From contig JAUVOZ010000025.1 in assembly GCA_030598885.1 (NCBI GenBank), positions 1-16,962 on the forward strand: DNA of 16,962 nucleotides, written 5' to 3'. Below the pieces are notes generated by a model, which searched no databases, was not told the origin of the DNA, and worked only from the letters and a program-made list of their open reading frames with translations. This DNA comes from Anaerolineae bacterium (GTDB taxonomy: Bacteria; Chloroflexota; Anaerolineae; Anaerolineales; E44-bin32). Position numbers and translations under genes: made by a program. Shown piece by piece: positions 8,091 through 16,015 of the stretch (its first letter is position 1; every line of letters begins with the position of its first letter).

Positions 8091-8286
8091 TGATGCAAAA
8101 CCCACACTACACATATTCTCCCCTTCCTGCTGACGGTAGATCATTTTCTCGACGCTTGAATAAAATTGATTGCCATTATGCAGCCGGTAAAAACTTTTTC
8201 TCTTACGGGACTCTGGGGATGGCAAGTGGGTGAGCGTAATTATTGAAGTTGCATAATAGAAGGACACCTGTACTACTCTAGGTTCA

Positions 8287-8315
8287 TTGCAACCACCTTT
8301 ACGTTATGTTATGCT
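8287..8315 (+). promoter_or_regulatory. Promoter for the small-protein/PHP operon
   Basis: TTGCAA (8287-8292), a 17-bp spacer and TATGCT (8310-8315) with an extended TGT before it. Transcription would begin near 8322, leaving about 31 nt of leader before the TTG start at 8353. It argues against the longer reading that would begin inside this promoter at 8287. Confidence 0.45.
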
Positions 8316-8352
8316 TTGGTCTGGATTACTGTTAAACAAAAGGGAAACTCGA

Positions 8353-8727
8353 TTGACTGAAACGACTTCTATACAGCCAATCGTGGTATATCTCATCGAA
8401 CAACACCCACTTGATATGCCCGAGATTGGACCTGTTTTTCGCTGGATGGAATTTGATAACGATTTCAAGCGGGAGTTGGAGGGGTTCATCGGACCGTTCG
8501 ATGAGAGCAAACTGACCGTACTCGTCGACAAACACCCTGCAGGTCCCGCGTGGCAGCAAATGCTTAGTGGTCTGTTGGATAAGCGCGTACAAATGGTGGT
8601 CACCCACCTGGCGCCGCTCTCATCCGCCCAACGACAACAGCTCATTGGCGTTTGTGCCCAGACCGGAGCACATCTGATCACCCCTAGCGACGCAGGACGC
8701 AATCGCCAAAACGAAACAGCAACTTGA
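8353..8727 (+). CDS. Small protein of unknown function, resolvase-N-terminus-like alpha/beta pattern
   Basis: No family recognised. I take the TTG at 8353 as the start (124 residues) because AGGGA (8341-8345) stands 7 nt before it; an in-frame TTG at 8287 would overlap the promoter. Seen: a beta strand (PIVVYLIEQ), a second one (SKLTVLVDK, ~52-60), a helix (GPAWQQMLSGLLDK), a strand (VQMVVTHLAPLS, ~79-90), a helix (SAQRQQLIGVCAQTG) and a strand (AHLITP). That order, and the phrase PAWQQML...VQMVVTHLAPLS, recalls the N-terminal half of serine recombinases (RPxFxxLL...DxVVVxKLDRLS). However, the catalytic Ser region is absent, so this is a structural guess only. It is 45 bp before the PHP gene, likely the same transcript. 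Confidence 0.65.
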   Translation: MTETTSIQPIVVYLIEQHPLDMPEIGPVFRWMEFDNDFKRELEGFIGPFDESKLTVLVDKHPAGPAWQQMLSGLLDKRVQMVVTHLAPLSSAQRQQLIGVCAQTGAHLITPSDAGRNRQNETAT

Positions 8728-8772
8728 AACATTTGAATCACCACCGCCGGCCCTTTCCCAAGGAGAATCTAC

Positions 8773-9840
8773 TTGATCTACGAATACGCCGGCAATCTAC
8801 ACGTACATTCACCCTACTCTGACGGTTTTGGAAGCCACGATCAAATCGCCCTTGCTGCCCTTAAGGCTGGACTTGATTTCGTGGTTGTTACCGACCATAA
8901 CATCTGGGTGGACGGCCTGGATGGATACCGATACGCTGGAGATCGACGAGTGCTGCTCCTTACCGGGGAGGAGATCCACGATCAAGCCCGGGAACCTCAA
9001 AAGAATCACCTTCTTACCTATGAAACCCGTCAGGAATTTGCTCCCTTAGCCCCTGAACCCCAACGCTTGATCGATGCGGTAAACAAGGCGGGAGGCTTGT
9101 CTTTTTTAGCTCACCCACGCGACCCGGCTGCTCCCATCATCAACGAAACTGACCTTTCGTGGGTGGATTGGGAAGTACATGATTACACCGGTATAGAAAT
9201 TTGGAACTTCATGTCCGAGATGAAGTCCCACATCAAATCCATCCCCGCGGCAATCTTCTATGCTTACAATCCCGCCCTCAGCGCTGAAGGACCTTTCCCG
9301 GAGGTTCTTGAGCGTTGGGATCGAATGCTGGCATCCGGAGAACGAGTGGTAGCGATCGGCGGCGCTGACGCTCATGCCACACCCATCCACAAGGGCTTAT
9401 TGAAGCGGGTCATCCTCCCATACGAGTGGCTTTTCAGAGCCGTCAACACACATATCTTAACCAATGAGCCGTTGAACGGGAACGTGGATGACGACCGCAG
9501 ACGATTATTCCATAGCTTGAGACATGGCCGGTGCTTTGTCGGCTACGACCTGCCGGCTCCGACAAGCGGCTTTCGTTTCAGTGCTCAGGGAGATGGAGAC
9601 CGGGTGATCATGGGGGAGAGGATCAGAGCCCGTTATGGAGTTACACTCCAGGTGAAGCTGCCGAGTCGAGCCGAGATTCGGCTCTTGCGAGATGGTACAC
9701 AGATCCGAACATGGGAGGATAGTGAGGCAGCGGTTTTTACTGTTACTGATTGTGGTGCTTACCGAGTTGAGGCTTATCTATTCTTTAAAGGTAAAAAGCG
9801 TGGGTGGATCTTCAGTAACCCAATCTTTGTAGTCGATTAA
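8773..9840 (+). CDS. PHP-domain metal-dependent phosphoesterase/hydrolase
   Basis: Predicted cytosolic phosphoester hydrolase with a multi-metal site; the substrate is unknown. PHP motifs appear in order: HVHSPYSDG (H10, H12, D17), VVTDHN (D41, H42), GEEIH (E66/E67, H69), FLAHPRD (H114) and IGGADAHA (D199, H201). All expected metal ligands seem present. After residue ~210 the protein runs on for ~145 residues; the last ~95 (ARYGVTLQVKLPSRAEIRLL onward) look like an all-beta sandwich, common on PHP proteins that act on larger substrates. The start is TTG 8773, with AGGAG 7 nt upstream. It is distinct from the shorter nucleoside-3',5'-bisphosphatase (RnmAM/YciV) and from HisK types by the C-terminal extension. 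Confidence 0.9.
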   Translation: MIYEYAGNLHVHSPYSDGFGSHDQIALAALKAGLDFVVVTDHNIWVDGLDGYRYAGDRRVLLLTGEEIHDQAREPQKNHLLTYETRQEFAPLAPEPQRLIDAVNKAGGLSFLAHPRDPAAPIINETDLSWVDWEVHDYTGIEIWNFMSEMKSHIKSIPAAIFYAYNPALSAEGPFPEVLERWDRMLASGERVVAIGGADAHATPIHKGLLKRVILPYEWLFRAVNTHILTNEPLNGNVDDDRRRLFHSLRHGRCFVGYDLPAPTSGFRFSAQGDGDRVIMGERIRARYGVTLQVKLPSRAEIRLLRDGTQIRTWEDSEAAVFTVTDCGAYRVEAYLFFKGKKRGWIFSNPIFVVD

Positions 9841-9893
9841 TCCCCTCTTTGCACATCCTGCCTACTTATCATAGTTAGATCGTTGTCTCAATA

Positions 9894-9916
9894 CCTTGGG
9901 AAGACTAACCCCAAGG
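9894..9916. other. Hairpin between the PHP gene and uvrB
   Basis: CCTTGGG (9894-9900) and CCCAAGG (9910-9916) give a 7-bp stem with a 9-nt loop about 55 bp after the PHP stop. No T-run follows, so it is at best a weak terminator for the PHP transcript. The rest of this 196-bp gap holds the uvrB promoter. Confidence 0.3.
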
Positions 9917-9972
9917 ATGGCATTAGCTGATTCCCATAATTAGAACGATCGGAATTCCCCTGAACGCGTCGC

Positions 9973-10000
9973 CTGAACCATTACCATTCCGTGATACAAT
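9973..10000 (+). promoter_or_regulatory. uvrB promoter
   Basis: CTGAAC (9973-9978), a 16-bp spacer and an extended -10, TGA followed by TACAAT (9995-10000). The start of transcription would be near 10007, leaving a 30-nt leader with GGAG (10028-10031) 5 nt before the uvrB ATG. I did not find a convincing LexA box over it. Confidence 0.45.
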
Positions 10001-10036
10001 ATCAGCCCATTTGTTCGATTATCATACGGAGACCTG

Positions 10037-12073
10037 ATGGCTGAATTTCGCCTACACGCACCTTTCAAACCAACAGGCGACCAACCTGAAGCTATCGAGC
10101 AACTAGTCGCCGGTTTAATGCGCAATGATAAACATCAGGTTCTCCTCGGCGCCACTGGCACCGGGAAGACCTTCACCATCGCCTCGGTTATCGACCGTAT
10201 CCAACGCCCCACACTGGTATTGGCACACAACAAGACGCTCGCCGCGCAACTCTACGCTGAGTTTAAAGGTTTCTTCCCGGAAAACGCGGTCGAATACTTC
10301 GTGTCCTACTATGACTACTACCAGCCGGAAGCTTATGTCCCCCGACACGACCTCTACATTGAGAAGGAGACCAACATCAACCAGGAGATCGAACGATTGC
10401 GTCTCTCGACAACCACTTCGGTGTTTTCCCGACGCGATGTGATCGTCGTGGCGTCAGTCTCCTGCATCTTTGGTCTAGGCAATCCAGAGGCGTACGGTCG
10501 GGTGGTGATCGATCTTGAAGTCGGTGGTCTATATCGCCGTCACGCTGTGCTGCGCCAATTAGTTGAGAGCCACTACGAGCGTAACGATCTCGAATTGAAG
10601 CCAGGCGCGTTTCGCGTCCGGGGTGACACGCTCGAAGTTATGCCTGCATACGACGAGCATGGACTTAGGGTCAGCTTCTTAGATGACCAGGTTGAGCGTA
10701 TCGTGGAGTTCGACCCGCTTACCGGCGAATTGCTGGTCGATCGACAGCAGATAAGTATATATCCCGCCAAGCATTTCATCACCGATGAGGAGAAGATGAC
10801 TATTGCTTTAACGGATATCAAAGCCGAACTCAACCAGCGTTTAGAAATATTCAAAGCACAGGAAAAGTTGTTGGAAGCCCAACGACTCGAGCAACGGACA
10901 CGATATGACCTGGAAATGATGCATGAGGTCGGCTACTGCTCGGGGATCGAGAACTACTCCCGCCACCTGGACCAACGACCAGCTGGCTCCCCGCCCTGGA
11001 CGCTGATCGATTATTTCCCTCCTGACTACCTGCTGGTGGTCGATGAGGGCCATATGACCATCCCCCAGGTGCGGGGCATGCACGCCGGCGACCGCTCACG
11101 CAAAGAAACCCTTGTCGAATATGGTTTTCGCTTGCCATCCGCGCTCGATAATCGTCCCCTTTCATTCGATGAGTTTGAAACCCGTACTGGTCAAGTAATA
11201 TATACCTCGGCCACACCAGGACCGTATGAACTCGGTGTTGCTTCCCAGGTGGTTGAGCAAATCATCCGACCAACCGGGCTAGTGGACCCCCAGGTCGAGG
11301 TTCGACCAGTGGAGGGCCAGATCGATGATCTGGTAATTGAAATTCGCCGTCGAGTGGATGTCGGTGAACGGGTCCTGGTCACCACCCTTACCAAGCGTAT
11401 GGCTGAGGACCTCTCGGATTATCTGCTCGAGTTGACCATCAAGGTCCATTACCTACACTCGGAGATTGATACCCTCGAACGAGTCAGCATCCTGCGCGAT
11501 CTACGATTGGGCGTTTATGACGTGGTCGTTGGCATCAACCTGCTCCGGGAAGGGCTCGACTTACCGGAGGTCTCTCTGGTGGCGATTCTCGACGCCGACA
11601 AAGAGGGCTTTTTGCGCTCCGATACAGCCCTGATCCAGACCATCGGGCGCGCATCCCGCCACGTGCGAGGCAAGGTAATCATGTACGCTGATAGGATAAC
11701 CAACTCGATGCGTCGTGCAATCGATGAAACAGATCGCCGTCGAGCGAAACAGATCGCATTCAACCAAACCCACGGCATCGAACCGGCGAGTATCATTAAG
11801 GAAATCCGCGATCTGACCGACCAGTTGGCAGCGCACGCTATCGCCGAGCACCCCACCGAGTATAAAGCTTTCACCCCGGCTCAGATGCCCTTGGATGAAT
11901 TATCGCGTCTGATTAAAGAACTGGAACGCCAAATGAAAGCCGCGGCTGAAGCGCTCGAGTTCGAGAAAGCGGCTGCTTTGAGGGATCAGATATTTGAGCT
12001 CCGTGAGGTCGTAGTGGACAAGAAGGATCTCCCACCCTGGCAACGCGCTCGAGCTCTTGCCGGCGAGGGCTAA
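10037..12073 (+). CDS. uvrB: Excinuclease ABC subunit B
   Basis: Helicase-like damage verifier of nucleotide excision repair; it is loaded by UvrA, opens DNA around a lesion with its beta-hairpin and recruits UvrC. The 678-residue length is typical. Seen: Walker A GATGTGKT (38-45), hairpin YFVSYYDYYQPEAYVP (87-102), RKETLVEYGFRLPSALDNRP (355-374), motif IV-VI region including LREGLDLPEVSLVAILDADK (503-522) and QTIGRASRHVRGK (534-546), and the C-terminal UVR motif (~626-656, EFEKAAALRD) that binds UvrC. The Walker B segment reads VVDEGHMTIPQ (335-344), with Gly where the family norm is Ser (DESH). The domain order is complete. It stands alone under its own promoter; uvrA and uvrC are not in the window. 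Confidence 0.98.
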   Translation: MAEFRLHAPFKPTGDQPEAIEQLVAGLMRNDKHQVLLGATGTGKTFTIASVIDRIQRPTLVLAHNKTLAAQLYAEFKGFFPENAVEYFVSYYDYYQPEAYVPRHDLYIEKETNINQEIERLRLSTTTSVFSRRDVIVVASVSCIFGLGNPEAYGRVVIDLEVGGLYRRHAVLRQLVESHYERNDLELKPGAFRVRGDTLEVMPAYDEHGLRVSFLDDQVERIVEFDPLTGELLVDRQQISIYPAKHFITDEEKMTIALTDIKAELNQRLEIFKAQEKLLEAQRLEQRTRYDLEMMHEVGYCSGIENYSRHLDQRPAGSPPWTLIDYFPPDYLLVVDEGHMTIPQVRGMHAGDRSRKETLVEYGFRLPSALDNRPLSFDEFETRTGQVIYTSATPGPYELGVASQVVEQIIRPTGLVDPQVEVRPVEGQIDDLVIEIRRRVDVGERVLVTTLTKRMAEDLSDYLLELTIKVHYLHSEIDTLERVSILRDLRLGVYDVVVGINLLREGLDLPEVSLVAILDADKEGFLRSDTALIQTIGRASRHVRGKVIMYADRITNSMRRAIDETDRRRAKQIAFNQTHGIEPASIIKEIRDLTDQLAAHAIAEHPTEYKAFTPAQMPLDELSRLIKELERQMKAAAEALEFEKAAALRDQIFELREVVVDKKDLPPWQRARALAGEG

Positions 12074-12076
12074 GAA

Positions 12077-12109
12077 CGACTTCGTAAGTCCTGCGGACTT
12101 ACGAAGTCG
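12077..12109. terminator. Perfect 15-bp-stem hairpin after uvrB
   Basis: Arms 12077-12091 and 12095-12109 are exact reverse complements (CGACTTCGTAAGTCC) around a 3-nt TGC loop, 3 nt after the uvrB stop and 18 nt from the tRNA 3' end. Neither strand has a proper T-run behind it. It may stop transcription from both convergent genes or protect mRNA ends, or may be one copy of a dispersed palindromic (REP-like) repeat. No second copy was seen in this window. Confidence 0.5.
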
Positions 12110-12127
12110 GAGGGATAGAATAAAAAG

Positions 12128-12200
12128 CGCCCCCGACAGGATTCGAACCTGTAACCACCGGATTAGAAGTCCGGTGCTCTGTCCATTGAGCTACAGGGGC
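12128..12200 (-). tRNA. tRNA-Arg (anticodon TCT)
   Basis: The 73-nt minus-strand cloverleaf folds fully: acceptor GCCCCTG with CGGGGGC (one T-G pair), D-arm GCTC/GAGC, anticodon stem CCGGA/TCCGG with loop CTTCTAA, a 5-nt variable loop, and T-arm ACAGG/CCTGT with TTCGAAT. The anticodon TCT reads AGA/AGG arginine codons. The discriminator is G and CCA is not encoded. CTTTTTATT follows directly and may end the transcript. Confidence 0.96.
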
Positions 12201-12233
12201 ATGTATATATTCTAAGTGAAAATTTACTCCGGC

Positions 12234-12680
12234 TCAACCCTCGGTGTAGGGTCTAATACCCTTGTACACTCTTCGCCCGGAGAAGGTACGCAAGATTAAC
12301 CTCGGAGGCCGACCCAAGCGTTCCCCCAGTTCAATCGGCGTCAAAGGCGTATTGCTGTTGGCCAGAAATACACGAAACACCGCGTTCACTAAACTGGTCT
12401 GCTGGGTCAAGTAGTCTAATTGTCGAGCGCAATGCGAGATCAGAGCATGCTGGATGCCCGCCACTTGGGTGACTTCCGCCGTCTCCGGATTCACATAGTC
12501 GACAATATCGTCCACCTCCAGGTCGGCGAAAGCTTCCTGGTGCTCCGGACAGAGATGGCTTCGGAGATACACCTCCAAATCCCTATCGGCGCGGTCCCAC
12601 CAATCATAGTCGATATAGAATTTGGTCTCCAAGGTTGGGCGTACTAGTAACCCCAAATGCCTGGATTCGGTTGAACTCAT
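12234..12680 (-). CDS. Unknown protein, second gene of an ATGA-coupled pair, C-terminal winged-helix-like
   Basis: No family recognised. I choose ATG 12680, which overlaps the stop of the upstream gene by ATGA (12677-12680), giving 148 residues; a start 33 nt further up is possible but would overlap by 37 nt. The N-terminal half has many aromatic and acidic residues (FYIDYDWWDR) and a CPEH motif (C44, H47); with H83/C84 (ISHC) this could hold a metal, which is a guess. The C-terminus (~100-145: VFRVFLANSNTPLTPIELGE, then RLGRPPRLILRTFSGRRVYK) reads as a helix-turn-helix with a basic wing. The overlap means translational coupling with the 531-residue partner, so the two products probably act together. 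Confidence 0.75.
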   Translation of the reverse strand: MSSTESRHLGLLVRPTLETKFYIDYDWWDRADRDLEVYLRSHLCPEHQEAFADLEVDDIVDYVNPETAEVTQVAGIQHALISHCARQLDYLTQQTSLVNAVFRVFLANSNTPLTPIELGERLGRPPRLILRTFSGRRVYKGIRPYTEG

Positions 12681-14272
12681 GCTTGGCTCCAAGCAGCTGA
12701 ATCGAACCGCCAATACAGATCGCCAACGTGAGCAAAGTAAGGTTGGATGATCAACTCGGCGAAAACCGTCGCCGGAGGCAGACGTTGGATCACATTTACT
12801 CCAGAGTACAATGATTGAGCATGGACCGCGCTCTGCGGGGTCAGTTTGGCTAACTCACGGAAGACATGCGCTACTAAACGGTCAACCGGCATTTTGCGCT
12901 GTTTGCCCCGTAACCAGGCCTCGTCAAGCGCTATTGGATCAACCAAACCAACCACCATCAAATCGTCATATGCTGTCCCGATCGATTGCTTGAGCATGGT
13001 AAACCCAACCACGCCCTCCTCATCGATGGCCACTGTCCTAATCCAATCATTACGTCGGCGACGGTCGGTGGTTTCTATGACCACCTGACCGGATTTTTCG
13101 CCGCGGCGAACCTTTATCAGCCCACCCGCGGGTACTTTATACTGCTGGTACCACTCATCCAACCCAAGGACATAGCCGGCTTCACGTACTACCCAGCCTG
13201 GAAATTCATCCCCGCTATGTCCATCCACTAGGTTGAAGCGAATGCGCGGCGCTTCATAGGCTGTCGGGAAGAGGGGAATCAGGCGAGGAGATAACGGTAG
13301 CGCCCCAACCCGCCAGTGTGGGAAGAGCAAAGACAGAGTAACTTCCTCTACACCCTCATCCTCGTGGGTCAATGGGCTGAGTTCATCATCCAATCTCTGC
13401 TCTAGCGCCAGTAAGTCATCTGTCAGTAGCGAGCGATTGACATGGGTGGAAGCACTTTCCAATCTGGGTGGTGTATAAAGCACCTCTGGGGGCTCAAGCC
13501 GTTTCAAGAACCACAACACTTCCCCCGCTGGGCCGACTTCATCGAAACTCTCATCCTCTTGAAGGGCATAGTCTAGCGAAAACTCCATCAGCAGCGGATC
13601 AAGATCGGAGGCCAGCTCGATTTGTTCAACCAAATCCTTTGTCGGGAGTGGACCACCACCCGCGACGTCGAGCACAGCCTCGGCCAGGTTTATGTGACCT
13701 TTATTGATATCCGCCAGCAGCGCCTTAGGGAACCAACGCCCAGCTATGCGAATGATATCCTCTGCTCGGTTAAGGCGCGCCTCCAAACGTTCTTCGATTA
13801 ACGGTCCATATCTCCCTAATACCCCATCGATTGTGTTAAGCTCACCATCATCCACCTCAGATACGGGCGGATGGTTGAGAATGTGATCTTCCAGCCGAGC
13901 AGCGAACTCTCGCACCTGCTCATCTTCTTCGATCTTGACCTGAATTACATCAAAGGAGATGATCTCAGGATTATCACCGGGGCGTACTCCAACCACAGTT
14001 CCAAGTACATTTCCCAATGCGGGAAATAATAACATCTGGTCAACTTCGTACTCGTTTATCGGCAGATAAATACTGTAATCCGCTTCTGCCGCTTGCTGTG
14101 CTTCTTGCTCAAGCCGAACCAGACCGTGCTCGATCAGCACCGGCATCATGTCCACTGTGGTTAGTGGGACCTCGCGATCTAGCAACAAATTATAGATAAC
14201 ATCGAGATCATCGTCAGTGACGTCGAACTCGGTCCAATATGTCTCAGAGGAGAACTTAGGAACCGAAATCAT
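12677..14272 (-). CDS. Large unknown protein with two predicted HTH segments, first gene of the pair
   Basis: No named family. Seen in the 531 residues: a helical segment (~22-62, DVIYNLLLDREVPLTTVDMM) that looks like a winged helix, then a beta-rich block (~64-125, YEVDQMLLFPALGNVLGTVV and VRPGDNPEIISFDVIQVK, ending in REFAARLE). A second winged-helix-like segment follows (~197-258, AEAVLDVAGGGPLPTKDLVE to EVLWFLKRLE), close in pattern to the HARE-HTH/RpoE-delta type. The remaining ~270 residues are beta-rich with basic patches (IKVRRGEKSGQVVIE, TTDRRRRND) and a helical end. The protein is acidic overall. The picture suggests a nucleic-acid-binding scaffold, but no enzyme motif was seen. Its promoter region faces the DUF2007 gene, with a TATAAT about 38 bp before the ATG. 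Confidence 0.8.
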   Translation of the reverse strand: MISVPKFSSETYWTEFDVTDDDLDVIYNLLLDREVPLTTVDMMPVLIEHGLVRLEQEAQQAAEADYSIYLPINEYEVDQMLLFPALGNVLGTVVGVRPGDNPEIISFDVIQVKIEEDEQVREFAARLEDHILNHPPVSEVDDGELNTIDGVLGRYGPLIEERLEARLNRAEDIIRIAGRWFPKALLADINKGHINLAEAVLDVAGGGPLPTKDLVEQIELASDLDPLLMEFSLDYALQEDESFDEVGPAGEVLWFLKRLEPPEVLYTPPRLESASTHVNRSLLTDDLLALEQRLDDELSPLTHEDEGVEEVTLSLLFPHWRVGALPLSPRLIPLFPTAYEAPRIRFNLVDGHSGDEFPGWVVREAGYVLGLDEWYQQYKVPAGGLIKVRRGEKSGQVVIETTDRRRRNDWIRTVAIDEEGVVGFTMLKQSIGTAYDDLMVVGLVDPIALDEAWLRGKQRKMPVDRLVAHVFRELAKLTPQSAVHAQSLYSGVNVIQRLPPATVFAELIIQPYFAHVGDLYWRFDSAAWSQA

Positions 14273-14309
14273 GATGATAGATCAGCCTATTCAGGGGAAA
14301 TACTTAGCC

Positions 14310-14317
14310 ATTATACT
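14310..14317. promoter_or_regulatory. Overlapping divergent -10 elements
   Basis: ATTATACT holds TATAAT on the minus strand (14310-14315) for the 531-residue gene and TATACT on the plus strand (14312-14317) for DUF2007. Neither has a good -35. The overlap means both cannot be occupied at once, so the two transcripts would compete. Confidence 0.4.
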
Positions 14318-14321
14318 ATAA

Positions 14322-14337
14322 GCCTCCACATGGAGGC
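14322..14337 (+). promoter_or_regulatory. Palindrome containing the Shine-Dalgarno of the DUF2007 gene
   Basis: GCCTCCA, CA, TGGAGGC: 7-bp arms around 2 nt (realistically a 6-bp stem with a 4-nt loop). The right arm contains GGAGG (14332-14336), 4 nt before the ATG at 14341, so folding would hide the ribosome site. The predicted transcription start (~14324) falls at the edge of the left arm, so a small shift in start site would decide whether the hairpin forms. Confidence 0.4.
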
Positions 14338-14340
14338 AGT

Positions 14341-14598
14341 ATGAGTGAAGAGATCGTCGTCGTCGAAACAACCTCCGGATTGATGGAAGCCGATATCCTG
14401 CGTGGATTGCTTGAGTCGATGAACATTTCCGTCTGTCTGTCTCATGAATCAGCCGGTAAAATCTACGCTTTGGGCGTGGGACGTCTCGGACGAGTCGACC
14501 TGATGGTACCGGCTGACCAGGCAGATGAAGCGCGACGGATTATAGCTGATTATCACGCCGGTCGGTTCATAGACAATGATGAACCCTCGAATGAATGA
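14341..14598 (+). CDS. DUF2007-family small protein (putative signal transducing protein)
   Basis: The 85-residue product matches the DUF2007 pattern: EEIVVVETTSGLMEADILRG (strand, then helix choosing the L..LL motif), SMNISVCLSHES, and RVDLMVPADQADEARRIIAD, a small ferredoxin-like ACT/PII-type alpha/beta fold often annotated as a putative prokaryotic signal transducing protein. The cellular role of the family is not settled. It is monocistronic, divergent from the unknown pair and converges with the M23 peptidase gene 19 bp away. No terminator lies between these tails, so transcripts may overlap. Confidence 0.88.
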   Translation: MSEEIVVVETTSGLMEADILRGLLESMNISVCLSHESAGKIYALGVGRLGRVDLMVPADQADEARRIIADYHAGRFIDNDEPSNE

Positions 14599-14617
14599 AA
14601 ATCGTTGGATGGATCTT

Positions 14618-16015
14618 CTAGGGAAAAACCTTCTCCACCCACTCCAACGGATCGACTGGCACTCCGCCCACCCAAATCTCCCAATGCAGGTGCGGTCCAG
14701 TCGATCGCCCAGTCCCCCCCACTTTGCCGATCACCTGCCCCGTATCGACAAAATCACCCTCTGACACGTATATCTCCGACTGGTGGAAATATCCACTATA
14801 CACCCCCCAGCCATGGTCGATGTAGGTTGCGTTGCCTCGTACGGCCAAAGACCCAGTAAACACGACCCGTCCTGGTGAAGGGGTTAAGATCGGTACACCC
14901 GAACCGTAGAAATCAAGGCCGGTGTGATAATAATGATAGGCCCCATAATTATAGCTCCGTCGAGTGCCAAAAACGGAAACAAAGCTATCGGTGTAATAGT
15001 CAGATGGGAATTGGAAAGCGTCTTCCCAATACCGTTGCGGCGTAGCTGGAGACAATAACGAAGCAACCATTTCCTCTTCTGGCTCTACGACGCCGGGATC
15101 GATCGTCTCAGCTGGGACGCCATTGATGGTCTCAAACCCATAACCGCCTTCCCGAACACGAACTGGCTGGGAGAAGGCGAATGTCATCTCCCCACCTTCA
15201 GAGGTATAGAGTTGCACCTCCAGGTCGTATAAACCAGGATCGGCCAGAGCGTGAATGCCTTGCAAGGCGACCCATTGGTGAGAATCCAATGGGAAGAAGT
15301 TCAGCCTCCGGTCCTCTAGGTGTCCTTCTACCCATCCTGGTTGGTTGAGCTCCAAGCGCACCACTGTCGTCCTGCCCTGAACTGCGGGTAAAGGCTCCAC
15401 TTCGACCGATAGGATGGGATGAGGGAGCGCGCCTGCCCATTGCCCTCCTCCCGGAACAACGAGCGGGATTCCCGGGACGACCCACATCCGGATTTCTGTT
15501 TGGCTGAGGGTGGTCAAACTCCAAGGACTGGTGCCGGTTCGCACAGCCAACTCCAGCTTACTTTCGCCGATTCGTGGAAGCAGAAGTGAGTCTTTTAATA
15601 ATGCCGGGATGTCGCTCTCCGTTTCAACCAGAATCAACGGTTGACCCGCATAAATCCTACCGGGGCTAATTACCCGGTTGAGGTGAGCTAAGGATTCCGA
15701 TGGCACCCCATATCGAAAACTAAGGCTTGAAAGGGTTTCCCCATAGCCGATCTCCCGAATGGTTAGCACCCCGCTGATCTCCTCGTAGCCGGGGATTATT
15801 AATTCCATACCGGGGATCAACAGGGATGGATCATCTATATTGTTAGCGACCACCAAGGCTTCGACTGTGGTGCCAAATATCAGAGCGATAGCGGTCAGGG
15901 TATCTCCAGGTTGTACGACATATACCGGCCCCGACTCCTGAGCAGTAACTGAGGAAAATGGAAACACAATCAGCGCGAGGATGCACAGCAGCCAGAACCT
16001 AGTTCGCGCCTTCAT
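14618..16015 (-). CDS. Secreted LysM-LysM-M23 peptidase
   Basis: Predicted zinc endopeptidase of cell-wall peptide bridges or related polymers, exported by a signal peptide (residues 1-25: basic MKAR, hydrophobic core, VTAQ cut site). Two LysM glycan-binding repeats follow (~31-76, VYVVQPGDTLTAIALIFG; ~85-130, IGYGETLSSLSFRYGV). A linker (~135-345) contains a beta-rich block. The M23/LytM domain (~355-460) has HTGLD (H364, D368), H411 and HLHWE (H442, H444), the four positions expected for the Zn site. The start ATG 16015 has GGAG 7 nt before it, lying inside the tail of the DUF192 gene. Chloroflexota often have thin or unusual walls, so the natural substrate is uncertain. Confidence 0.93.
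   Translation of the reverse strand: MKARTRFWLLCILALIVFPFSSVTAQESGPVYVVQPGDTLTAIALIFGTTVEALVVANNIDDPSLLIPGMELIIPGYEEISGVLTIREIGYGETLSSLSFRYGVPSESLAHLNRVISPGRIYAGQPLILVETESDIPALLKDSLLLPRIGESKLELAVRTGTSPWSLTTLSQTEIRMWVVPGIPLVVPGGGQWAGALPHPILSVEVEPLPAVQGRTTVVRLELNQPGWVEGHLEDRRLNFFPLDSHQWVALQGIHALADPGLYDLEVQLYTSEGGEMTFAFSQPVRVREGGYGFETINGVPAETIDPGVVEPEEEMVASLLSPATPQRYWEDAFQFPSDYYTDSFVSVFGTRRSYNYGAYHYYHTGLDFYGSGVPILTPSPGRVVFTGSLAVRGNATYIDHGWGVYSGYFHQSEIYVSEGDFVDTGQVIGKVGGTGRSTGPHLHWEIWVGGVPVDPLEWVEKVFP

Noticed and set aside
8040..8267. Minus-strand open frame of 75 codons in the divergent intergenic region
   Set aside because: It has no recognisable domain or clear ribosome site, overlaps the interleaved inverted repeats, and its codon use does not resemble that of the neighbours.
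8304..8744. Minus-strand open frame of 146 codons
   Set aside because: It is the shadow of the small protein on the plus strand, which has a promoter and a ribosome site; the antisense product looks unnatural (Ser/Cys-rich).
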